DNA of 51,734 nt from Lucifugimonas sp038150225 (GTDB lineage Bacteria; Chloroflexota; Dehalococcoidia; Lucifugimonadales; Lucifugimonadaceae), in assembly GCA_038150225.1 (NCBI GenBank), contig JAYQWG010000015.1, positions 1 through 51,734 on the forward strand, given 5' to 3'. Under the pieces are notes generated by a model that did not search any database, was not told the origin of the DNA, and saw only the letters and a program-made list of their open reading frames with translations. A program made the position numbers and the translations under genes. Shown piece after piece: positions 6,947 through 14,237 of this stretch (position 1 is its first letter; every line of letters begins with the position of its first letter).

Positions 6947-7094
6947 CGCCGTCGCAGCTCATAGCTGTGGACGGCACCCAGGAATCACCGAGCCGGTATA
7001 AGTAGAAATCGAAGCCGGAAATCGCATCAAGAAATAATGAATGCGACGGCCACACAAAGTGATAACAAAACGAAAAGACTGGCTCGTCTGAACC
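6947..7094 (+). repeat. Structured ~140-nt repeat, copy A
   Basis: The unit is closed by GCCGTCGCA (6948-6956) and TGCGACGGC (7042-7050), a perfect 9-bp long-range stem. Inside are the conserved blocks ACCCAGGAATCACCGAGCCGG and GAAGCCGG, and after the stem CACACAAAGTGA and ACTGGCTCGTCTGA. Conservation of both stem arms, with variable loops between the copies, suggests an RNA rather than a protein product. CGAGCC inside the stem could pair with GGCTCG in the tail, as in a pseudoknot. I do not recognise a known RNA family. Confidence 0.65.
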
Positions 7095-7138
7095 GCAACG
7101 GGAAGATCGGATAACAACCCGAATCAGGGGAGGCAGAG

Positions 7139-7180
7139 ATGATCTACAAGGCAGGATGGGTAATACATATTGGCCTATAA
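7139..7180 (+). CDS. Mini-ORF (13 codons) between the repeat copies
   Basis: ATG at 7139 preceded by GGGGAGG about seven bases upstream, then MIYKAGWVIHIGL and TAA. The stop is followed at once by the 5' arm of repeat copy B. A leader peptide that controls folding of the adjoining RNA is possible; a chance frame is equally possible. Confidence 0.25.
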   Translation: MIYKAGWVIHIGL

Positions 7181-7317
7181 CGCCGTCGCAGTAAGGAACT
7201 GTAGGCGGGACCCAGGGATCACCGAGCCGGTATTAATAGAAATACCAAGCCGGAAATTGCACGAGATGCGACGGCTACACAAAGTGAAAACCAAAATAAA
7301 ACTGGCTCGTCTGACCC
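7181..7317 (+). repeat. Structured ~140-nt repeat, copy B
   Basis: This second copy lies about 235 bp after the first. The outer stem is GCCGTCGCA (7182-7190) with TGCGACGGC (7267-7275). Shared blocks are GATCACCGAGCCGGTAT, AAGCCGGAAAT, CACAAAGTGA and ACTGGCTCGTCTGA. An inner hairpin GGTATT-AATAGA-AATACC is well formed here. Copy B lacks about 12 nt that copy A has before the 3' arm, so the loops vary while the stem is kept. Confidence 0.65.
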
Positions 7318-7381
7318 GACCAGTAAATCGTAAGAATTAGAGCGGGAACTGAATGAAGGTTGCCGCTCTTGTCGTTTAGGC

Positions 7382-7413
7382 CCCTCACGCTATTTGTGAA
7401 GCACATGTGAGGG
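7382..7413 (-). terminator. Possible 3' hairpin of the SulP gene
   Basis: CCCTCAC (7382-7388) and GTGAGGG (7407-7413) pair perfectly across an 18-nt loop, 23 bp beyond the SulP stop. There is no T-run on either strand, so this is a weak terminator or an mRNA end-protecting hairpin. Confidence 0.3.
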
Positions 7414-7436
7414 CGGGCAGTGCCCGATCAGACCTA

Positions 7437-8981
7437 CTAGTGACCTTCGGACGAAGTGCCCAGTCCGGTTACCGACACTCGATATACAGGATCAGCCTCA
7501 GGATCTGACTCAACGATTACGTTCGCCCTACCAAGCATGCGCTGACAGTTCTGACTCAAGTGCAGCAGGTGTAACTCTCGTCCCGACTCCTCATACTTCT
7601 TGGCAAGCTCAACAATTGCTTCGATACCCGAGTGATCCCAAACCCGTGAGTGCCTGAAATCGAGCACCACTTCCTCCGGATCGTGTTCAGGGTGGAACAG
7701 GTCACGGAATTCAGTGATTGAAGCGAAGAACAGTTGACCGTGCAGCGTATATACCTTTCGGTTTGGTCGGCTGGAAGCACTTTCCTCGATGTAGATAGAA
7801 CGTGCGGTGTTCCATGCAAACACCAGTGCAGACACGATCACACCAACGATCACCGCGATTGCGAGGTCGGTTGCCACAGTAACGGCCGACACGAGAATCA
7901 TTACGAACGCGTCGGAGACCGGGACCTTGCGGATGATTCGCAAACTCGACCAGCTAAACGTACCGATCACCACGACGAACATCACTCCAACAAGCGCTGC
8001 AATCGGGATTTGTTCGATCAGCGGTGATGCCACCAGGATGTAGATCAGCAGCAGGATCGCAGCAAGTGCTCCGGAGAGTCGCCAACGTGCACCAGACTTC
8101 ATGTTGATCATGCTCTGACCAATCATGGCACAACCACCCATTCCTCCGAAGAAGCCGGTGATGATGTTCGCAGTCCCTTGAGCCATGCATTCGCGGTTGT
8201 TCTGACCCTTGGTGTCAGTGATTCCGTCGATCAACTGGACAGTAAGTAGAGATTCGATCAAGCCGATTGCCGCGAGAATGAACGCGTGCGGGAGGATGAT
8301 CCAGAGAGTTTCGAATGTGAACGGAACATCGGGGATGTTGAACGTTGGGAGTCCACCGGAAATGCTCGAAAGGTCTCCAACGGTCGGAGTGTTCACACCT
8401 CCGAAGATCACAACCAGTGACACAGCAAGGATTCCTGCCAGTGCAGCCGGGAATCTCTTCGTGAGTCGTGGCACGAGATAAATCACTGCCATCGTGACAC
8501 CGACAAGCCCAAGCATTAATGCAAGATCACCACCTGCAAGCCAGGTCTCGTGTCCATCAGGACCTTTGATCTTGAAGCTCTCAAGCTGCGCAAGGAAGAT
8601 GACGATTGCCAGCCCGTTCACGAAGCCGAGCATTACCGGATACGGAACCATCCTGATAAGGCGACCTTGTTTTAGTGCACCAACCCCGATTTGGATCACA
8701 CCCATAAGGATCACGGTGAGGAACAAATACTCGATTCCGTGATTGGCAACAATCGAAACCATCACGACTGCAAGAGCACCGGTCGCTCCTGAGATCATTC
8801 CCGGACGCCCGCCGAACAGGGAAGTTACGAGACCGACGATGAATGCTGCGTATAGACCTACGAGAGGTCCAACTCCAGCTACGAATGCGAAGGCTACTGC
8901 TTCAGGTACGAGCGCAAGAGAGACGGTAAGTCCCGACAGGACTTCAGTACGAATTTGCGCTGCTTTGGAGTTGACGTTCAT
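7437..8981 (-). CDS. SulP-family anion transporter with STAS domain
   Basis: A 514-residue SulP/SLC26 permease. About 10-12 hydrophobic segments fill residues 15-400, beginning with the family pattern TVSLALVPEAVAFAFVAGVGPLVGLY (read in two parts here: TVSLALVPEAVAF, then GVGPLVGLYAAF). A cytoplasmic STAS domain follows (about 420-500), with VVLDFRHSRVWDHSGIEAIV as its signature. SulP proteins move sulfate, bicarbonate or other anions with Na+ or H+, and the bacterial BicA and YchM forms are of this length. The substrate cannot be decided from sequence. The ATG has no purine-rich ribosome site. The gene stands alone between the structured-repeat region and a divergent protease gene. Confidence 0.88.
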   Translation of the reverse strand: MNVNSKAAQIRTEVLSGLTVSLALVPEAVAFAFVAGVGPLVGLYAAFIVGLVTSLFGGRPGMISGATGALAVVMVSIVANHGIEYLFLTVILMGVIQIGVGALKQGRLIRMVPYPVMLGFVNGLAIVIFLAQLESFKIKGPDGHETWLAGGDLALMLGLVGVTMAVIYLVPRLTKRFPAALAGILAVSLVVIFGGVNTPTVGDLSSISGGLPTFNIPDVPFTFETLWIILPHAFILAAIGLIESLLTVQLIDGITDTKGQNNRECMAQGTANIITGFFGGMGGCAMIGQSMINMKSGARWRLSGALAAILLLIYILVASPLIEQIPIAALVGVMFVVVIGTFSWSSLRIIRKVPVSDAFVMILVSAVTVATDLAIAVIVGVIVSALVFAWNTARSIYIEESASSRPNRKVYTLHGQLFFASITEFRDLFHPEHDPEEVVLDFRHSRVWDHSGIEAIVELAKKYEESGRELHLLHLSQNCQRMLGRANVIVESDPEADPVYRVSVTGLGTSSEGH

Positions 8982-9248
8982 GGGGGAGGAGCGACTGTGA
9001 AGATCGTGAAAATTCTTACAAACAGTCGTCGTTTTTACACCCTTCCCGTAAACACCGCCTCAACTACCTGCGCCGAGTTTGGGTCAATAACGACGAATTT
9101 CGTCAAATCATCGTTCAGACAATGTTTCAATAAGGGCGCGGGTTCGGAATATTGGTGTTGACGGAGCCGCGCTGTAGGGCTGACCGACTGAATCCTGTGG
9201 TGAACACCGCATCCTTGTCGCTTCTAAGCTCGTGTAGACTCGATAACG

Positions 9249-10250
9249 ATGCGCAATCGCCTTCAACCAGCGGCTTTCAACAGTTCACTCGGTCGCTTCC
9301 TACTTATCTCCTTCGCCACCTTTGTACTGGCGATTTTTATTGCGTGTTCGGAAACAGACCCGACTCCCACGCCAGATATCGATGCTACAGTCGACGCCAA
9401 GATTGCTGCTGCAGTTGCTACTGTTCCGGTCACGCCTTCTGTCACGCCCGACATCGTTGGAACGGTAACAACGGCGATTGACGCCACAATTGCAGCTCAG
9501 CCGACAGCGACAAATACGCCAACGTCGACTCCTACTGCCACGCCAACACCGACTCCTACGCCATCACCAACGGCGACACCAGAGCCTACCGCTACTCCGA
9601 CGCCTACCCCAACACCGACCGCCACTCCAACACCGTCACCTACTCCGATCCGCGGTGTGGAGGATGTAGTCAGCGCAGTCGAATCTGGAGTTGTGAGAAT
9701 CCAGGCCGGAGACAAATTCGGATCAGGCTTTATCTACAAGGTGGACTTTCTCGGCCGAGCGCTTGTAATGACCAACCAGCACGTAGTAACGAACCGATCA
9801 ACTGTGACAGTTCGGGTAAACAACGAACGAAACTACTCCGGTTTGATATTGGGTACAGACGCCGCGCGAGATCTGGCGGTGATACGAATTTGCTGTGATG
9901 AAAATTTCACGGTGCTTCCAATAGGAGATTCGAGTACCCAGCCAAAGGGCTCAACAGTTCTCGTCATGGGTTACCCGCTTGCGGTAGAGGACACGGCGCG
10001 GGTGACTACTGGCGTCGTGTCAGCCGTTTATTTCGACACTGACACCAGCCGCCACATGATCCAGACCGACGCAGCGATCAATTCCGGCAACTCCGGAGGA
10101 CCGCTCTTCAACCTGGTGGGTGAGGTGATCGGTGTAAATACCGAAGTAATCCGTGTCTCAGGATCCGGTGTTGCCGTCGATGGGACAGGGTTCGCAGTGG
10201 CTCAAGAAACATTTGAGCCTTTCTTGCCTACCCTTGAAAACGGCGGTTAG
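9249..10250 (+). CDS. Trypsin-like serine protease (HtrA/S1C type) lipoprotein with Thr-Pro stalk
   Basis: A 333-residue secreted protease. The N-terminal signal ends in a lipobox-like FIAC with the lipid-bearing Cys at 33. Residues 88-133 are a (T-P)n stalk of the T-P-T-P and T-A-T-P kind, common in surface proteins of Chloroflexota. The trypsin-fold domain (about 137-325) has the full triad: H178 in TNQHVV, D208 in ARDLAVI and S282 in GNSGGPL. No PDZ domain follows, so it is shorter than DegP. The likely role is extracellular protein quality control or peptide degradation at the cell surface. A TAGACT box ends eight bases before the ATG and there is no ribosome site, so the mRNA may be leaderless. 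It overlaps the convergent aldolase gene by 4 bp. Confidence 0.9.
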   Translation: MRNRLQPAAFNSSLGRFLLISFATFVLAIFIACSETDPTPTPDIDATVDAKIAAAVATVPVTPSVTPDIVGTVTTAIDATIAAQPTATNTPTSTPTATPTPTPTPSPTATPEPTATPTPTPTPTATPTPSPTPIRGVEDVVSAVESGVVRIQAGDKFGSGFIYKVDFLGRALVMTNQHVVTNRSTVTVRVNNERNYSGLILGTDAARDLAVIRICCDENFTVLPIGDSSTQPKGSTVLVMGYPLAVEDTARVTTGVVSAVYFDTDTSRHMIQTDAAINSGNSGGPLFNLVGEVIGVNTEVIRVSGSGVAVDGTGFAVAQETFEPFLPTLENGG

Positions 10251-11002
10251 TGAACGAACTCGTCGTTCTCGTGAGCTGCAACCCAGTTTCGGCCGTTCTG
10301 AACGATGATGTCCTGTAGGTTTGTCATTTCGAACCAGTCGCTCATTAGACCTTTGCCGACTGCTCGTGCACGAACTTCCATGTCAGACTGGATCTGGTCG
10401 ATTTTCGGGTTGCCAATTCCTTCACCCGGCATGTTCATCGATAATGCAAGATCGAAGTGCCCGTAGGTGATCGCGGTCAGACCTTCTACGGCGAGAATAT
10501 CGTCGAGGTTTTCGTAACCGGTGTACGACTCCACCTGGGCGAAGATCAGCATATTGTCGTTCGCAAACTCGGTGAAGTTTTTACGTCCGCCGTACTCAGT
10601 ATCGAGAATGTCGTTGTCGTTGAACTCGGTTCCACGGTGAGTGCCCCAGGAACGATGGCCTTTAGGAGCGAACAGGCAAGCCTCAACGAGATGCTGTGCC
10701 TGTTCGCCTGTCTCGATGTGAGGAGCCATGATCCCCTGGATGCCGCGATCGAGCCACATCACGATTTCAGTGTGCTCAAAGTTTTGCGGTCGGCACGTGA
10801 CCGACATCCCACCCATATGCGCAGCAGAAACAATCTTGTCGATTTCTGGCGGACTAAACGCACCGTGCTCTCCATCAAGATGAATGGCGTCGAAGCCTGC
10901 TCGATATGCGAACTCAACAACTTCCAGTGCTGGCCAGGTCATATTCAACGACCGACCCTTTTTGCCGTCCTGATTTCTGCCAATAATGGAATTACGAATC
11001 AT
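10247..11002 (-). CDS. HpcH/HpaI-family aldolase
   Basis: A 251-residue class II pyruvate/oxaloacetate aldolase of the HpcH/HpaI (2-dehydro-3-deoxyglucarate aldolase) family. These enzymes cleave 2-keto-3-deoxy or 4-hydroxy-2-keto acids to pyruvate and an aldehyde with a divalent metal. HLDGEHGAFS (41-50) carries the catalytic-type E45-H46, R71 is in the CRPQ turn, and E158 (AQVES) and D184 (GHFDLALS) fit the metal ligands. It is the last gene of the minus-strand ALDH-MaoC-purC-aldolase group. With the semialdehyde dehydrogenase upstream it suggests keto-acid cleavage followed by aldehyde oxidation. The usual RVP motif is here RPQ. Confidence 0.88.
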   Translation of the reverse strand: MIRNSIIGRNQDGKKGRSLNMTWPALEVVEFAYRAGFDAIHLDGEHGAFSPPEIDKIVSAAHMGGMSVTCRPQNFEHTEIVMWLDRGIQGIMAPHIETGEQAQHLVEACLFAPKGHRSWGTHRGTEFNDNDILDTEYGGRKNFTEFANDNMLIFAQVESYTGYENLDDILAVEGLTAITYGHFDLALSMNMPGEGIGNPKIDQIQSDMEVRARAVGKGLMSDWFEMTNLQDIIVQNGRNWVAAHENDEFVH

Positions 11003-11056
11003 GTTGTTTCTTTCTGATTTGGTTCGATGTGAGTTTGTGTTTCGAAATTAAATGTT

Positions 11057-12046
11057 TTAGTCGAGTCCTGCGAGGTTTTCAGCCACGCGAGTGTTAATCG
11101 GTTGGCCGGCCTCAGGGAAGTTGAACGAGCTACCTGTGATCTTTTCGTATAAGAAGATTTCACGTCGAGATAGCTCGATGATCAGATCCTCAGGAGCGGC
11201 TGGCAATTCGTCGTCGTTGTACGGGTCGCTGTTCTTACTGAACCACAGACGCAGAAACTCTTTATCGACATTCTCGGGCTCCTGACCTGATTCCATTCGG
11301 TCTTCGTAGGAATCAGCGATCCAGTAACGGCTTGAATCAGGAGTGTGAATCTCGTCGATTAGTACGATCTCGCCGTTCTCGTCACGACCCATTTCGTACT
11401 TCGTGTCAGCGAGAATCAAGCCGTGCTCAGCAGCCTTTGCTTGTCCGAATGCGAACAGTTCGTGTGCAATCTGGCTACAACGTTCCCAGTCATCGGCAGA
11501 CATCCAGTTCTCGGAGACAATTTCGTCTGGACTGATTGGTCTGTCTGATTTGCCCTTGGTTGTGGGCGTAATGAGATTTTTGGGAAGTTTCTGGTTCTTG
11601 ATCAGACCCTCTGGCAAATCGTTGCCGCAGTAATTGCGATCACCGTTCTGATAAACCGTCCACAACGACGTGCTCGTTGATCCGGTGATGTACCCGCGCA
11701 TCACAAACTCAATCGGAAAGACTGCACATTTCTTGACTACCGCAACGTTCGGGTCTGGAATCGAAATGATGTGGTTCGGCGCGATGTGTTTTGTCTGCTC
11801 AAACCACCACGCACTCGTAAGGTTTAAGACCTGCCCTTTGAATGGCACTGCTGCCAGGACTCTGTCGAATGCGCTTTGACGATCGGTTGTAATGAGTACT
11901 AATCGATCACCCAGGTCATAGCGATCTCGAACTTTTTCTACAGACTTTTGTCCGCGAGAGAATCCCGTCTCGGTCAAGCAGTTATTTAGCTCCGAGCGTA
12001 TTCGTTCCGAGTACTCCGCGGGAGTTTGGATCGAGTTCTGGGTCAT
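11057..12046 (-). CDS. purC: Phosphoribosylaminoimidazole-succinocarboxamide synthase
   Basis: SAICAR synthetase, the ATP-dependent step joining CAIR and aspartate in purine synthesis. At 329 residues it is the long form, as in yeast Ade1, rather than the ~240-residue E. coli type. Recognisable blocks are VRDRYDLG and LVLITTDRQSAFDR near the N terminus, FVMRGYITGST, then LADTKYEMG and the catalytic-region VLIDEIHTPDSSRYW. The gene sits in a degradative operon 25 bp after MaoC, with no other pur genes in the window. This separation from the rest of the pathway is common in this phylum. Confidence 0.95.
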   Translation of the reverse strand: MTQNSIQTPAEYSERIRSELNNCLTETGFSRGQKSVEKVRDRYDLGDRLVLITTDRQSAFDRVLAAVPFKGQVLNLTSAWWFEQTKHIAPNHIISIPDPNVAVVKKCAVFPIEFVMRGYITGSTSTSLWTVYQNGDRNYCGNDLPEGLIKNQKLPKNLITPTTKGKSDRPISPDEIVSENWMSADDWERCSQIAHELFAFGQAKAAEHGLILADTKYEMGRDENGEIVLIDEIHTPDSSRYWIADSYEDRMESGQEPENVDKEFLRLWFSKNSDPYNDDELPAAPEDLIIELSRREIFLYEKITGSSFNFPEAGQPINTRVAENLAGLD

Positions 12047-12071
12047 GACCTATCTTTCTTATTGAACCTGG

Positions 12072-12509
12072 CTACTTGTTCGGAACCCATTTCAATATAT
12101 TTTGAGCAACAGCGACCGATTCACCTCGTTGATTCACGATATCGATGTCGCCAATGGCACGAACACGCTCTGGGTCGATGCTTGAAATCTCGTAGTTAAC
12201 AGTAATCGTGTCCCCGATATAGACCGCACCAAGAAACCTGATCTTGTCGTACCCGAGCGATACGGCCGTGTGGTCGGGAGTGTTTTTGGCATGTTGACTC
12301 AACATTGCCGACGATGCGGTCGACATGTAGCCGACCAGCAACGCTCCATGCGCTATCCGCGCGCCATACCCGCTTTCGCGCATGTACTCCTCGTTCACGT
12401 GGTTTGGCGCGAAATCACCGGTGATGCCAGCAAAACCGTAGACGTCATACTCGCCCACGGTTTTAGAGACTGAAACCTTGTCTCCTACGCCTACTGGAAA
12501 AGGCTCCAT
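12072..12509 (-). CDS. MaoC-like dehydratase (hot-dog hydratase)
   Basis: A 145-residue single hot-dog protein of the MaoC/(R)-specific enoyl-CoA hydratase family. The hydratase motif is clear: ITGDFAPNHVNEEY (29-42) gives the Asp32/His37 dyad that activates water, and ARIAHGALLVGYM is the following family helix. Such enzymes hydrate trans-2-enoyl-CoA or dehydrate 3-hydroxyacyl-CoA, including in side-chain acid breakdown. It follows the aldehyde dehydrogenase by 9 bp, which argues for a shared catabolic pathway. An AGGCGG ribosome site lies just before the ATG. Confidence 0.88.
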   Translation of the reverse strand: MEPFPVGVGDKVSVSKTVGEYDVYGFAGITGDFAPNHVNEEYMRESGYGARIAHGALLVGYMSTASSAMLSQHAKNTPDHTAVSLGYDKIRFLGAVYIGDTITVNYEISSIDPERVRAIGDIDIVNQRGESVAVAQNILKWVPNK

Positions 12510-12518
12510 CGATGCCGC

Positions 12519-14018
12519 CTAAATAAACCTCGAACGTTCTTTCGCGCCCGCAGAGTGGTCAATGTACACGGTGATCGTTTCTGAGAAGAAATCGAAGCCT
12601 TCAGTTCCCTGTTCACGTTGACCAATTCCTGAGGAACCGAGACCACCAAACGGCAGGTGAACCTCTCCACCGAGCGTAGGGGCGTTCACGTGGACCATTC
12701 CCGTGTGAGCGGTGTTGATGTACTCGTATGCCCGGGTCAAATCTCGGGTATAGACCGACGAAGACAGTCCGAACTCGACCGAGTTAGAAATATTCACGGC
12801 ATCGGTGATGTCCGAAGCTTTGAAGACACTTAGTACAGGACCAAAAATTTCTTCCTGTGCGATTCGCATATCCGGCTTCACGTCGGTGAAAATCGTTGGC
12901 TCAACATAGTAGCCATCAGCGAATTCACCGTCCTGGAGGTGATGACCTCCAAATGTCAGTCGTGCGCCTTCTTCTGTCCCAATGCCGATGTACTCAAGAA
13001 CGGTATCCAGCTGGTTCTTACTCGAAAGCGGAGCCACATCCTTTGTCTCATCGAGACCATCGCCCACTGTTAGTGCATTTGTTTGCTTGATCAGTTCGTC
13101 CATGAAGTCGTCGTAGATACCGTCTTCGACGATTGCGCGTGACGTGGCTGTGCAACGCTGTCCGGTCGATCCGAACGCACCTTGAACAACGCCCGGGACA
13201 GCTTTGTCGAGATCGGCGTCGTTCAGGATGATGGCGGCGTTTTTACCACCCATTTCACATTGAACTTTCTTCAACAACTCCGATGCACGAGCTGTTATGG
13301 CCGTGCCAACAGGGGTTGAACCGGTGAAAGAAATTCCACCTACTCGTGAGTCTTCTACGAGCGTGTTTCCAACCGAGCCTCCCGGACCGGTGATCAAATT
13401 CAACACGCCGGGTGGAAGTCCGGCTTCTTCAAATATCTCAACAAGTTTCACAGCAGAAAGCGGAGTTGAAGATGCTGGCTTGTAAACCACGGTGTTACCG
13501 GCAATCAAACAGGGTGCAAGCTTCCACGCCGGAATCGCCAGGGGAAAGTTCCACGGAGTAATCAAAGCAACCACACCTAGCGGGCGCTTCATCGTGTAGG
13601 CAACGGTGTCTGGAAGTTCAGAAGGAGTCGTATATCCGAACAGTCGACGCCCTTCACCGGCTGCGTACTCGATGATGTTCATCGCGCGTTTGACTTCACC
13701 CATTGCATCGGCAATAGGCTTGCCTTCTTCGATGGTGATGGCACGAGCCATTTCATCAGCTCGACGCCCCATGATTTCGAGGGCTTTGAACAAGATTGCG
13801 CCACGCTGTGGGGCAGGCATGGTGCCCCAGACTTTCGTCGCTTCATGAGCAGCAGCAACGGCATTTTCAGCATCCTGTGGAAGGCTCGACTGGAAATTGC
13901 CAACTATCTGGTCTGTGTGAGCCGGATTCGCAACTGGATACGTTTGACCTGATGTCGAATCGATCCATGCTCCGTCGATGTAATTCTGATATGTCTTAAT
14001 CTCGTTGTTGTCGCTCAT
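12519..14018 (-). CDS. NAD(P)-dependent aldehyde dehydrogenase (2,5-dioxovalerate/succinate-semialdehyde dehydrogenase-like)
   Basis: A 499-residue ALDH with every catalytic feature: ITPWNFPLAIP with N157, cofactor Lys180 in VYKPASSTP, FTGSTPVG (231-238), general base E255 in CEMGGKN and the nucleophile C289 in STGQRCTATS. The STGQRC(T) context is typical of alpha-ketoglutarate-semialdehyde and related semialdehyde dehydrogenases of sugar-acid catabolism, which agrees with nearby sugar-acid dehydratases and aldolases. It leads a minus-strand group with MaoC, purC and the HpcH aldolase. The precise aldehyde is inferred, not shown. Confidence 0.92.
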   Translation of the reverse strand: MSDNNEIKTYQNYIDGAWIDSTSGQTYPVANPAHTDQIVGNFQSSLPQDAENAVAAAHEATKVWGTMPAPQRGAILFKALEIMGRRADEMARAITIEEGKPIADAMGEVKRAMNIIEYAAGEGRRLFGYTTPSELPDTVAYTMKRPLGVVALITPWNFPLAIPAWKLAPCLIAGNTVVYKPASSTPLSAVKLVEIFEEAGLPPGVLNLITGPGGSVGNTLVEDSRVGGISFTGSTPVGTAITARASELLKKVQCEMGGKNAAIILNDADLDKAVPGVVQGAFGSTGQRCTATSRAIVEDGIYDDFMDELIKQTNALTVGDGLDETKDVAPLSSKNQLDTVLEYIGIGTEEGARLTFGGHHLQDGEFADGYYVEPTIFTDVKPDMRIAQEEIFGPVLSVFKASDITDAVNISNSVEFGLSSSVYTRDLTRAYEYINTAHTGMVHVNAPTLGGEVHLPFGGLGSSGIGQREQGTEGFDFFSETITVYIDHSAGAKERSRFI

Positions 14019-14237
14019 TATTCGTCGCTGTCCTGCGCCTCTGAATCAGTAATTAACTGCTTTCGAATCGCCGTACGTAAATTAGTGCTCGGATAGTACC
14101 GCGATAACCGTGTTTCGGGCTGGCGAAGCAGGCTATTCAAAGATATTCTGACGCCCGCACATGTGTTGTTCGCGCTCTATGGCGCCAAGCGGCATACTGC
14201 AGAATCGAAAATTACTCATGTTTGGAGTAGCGAAAGC

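Larger units (their letters stand above)
6625..7436. other. Non-coding region between tRNA-Arg and SulP
   Basis: 812 bp with no ordinary gene. From left to right it holds about 70 bp upstream of the tRNA, two CRP-type operators, a 100-N gap, structured repeat copy A, a 13-codon mini-frame with a good ribosome site, structured repeat copy B, and a hairpin just beyond the SulP stop. Confidence 0.7.

Noticed and set aside
6947..7317. CRISPR array
   Set aside because: There are only two long, diverged copies with internal stem structure and no regular 20-40-nt direct repeats with unique spacers. No cas genes are in the window.
9497..9715. Valine/glycine-rich frame antisense to the protease stalk
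   Set aside because: It is the reverse reading of the Thr-Pro repeat coding region.
14163..14237. Upstream 25 codons of the transketolase-like frame
   Set aside because: No ribosome site, whereas GGAG precedes the ATG at 14238.
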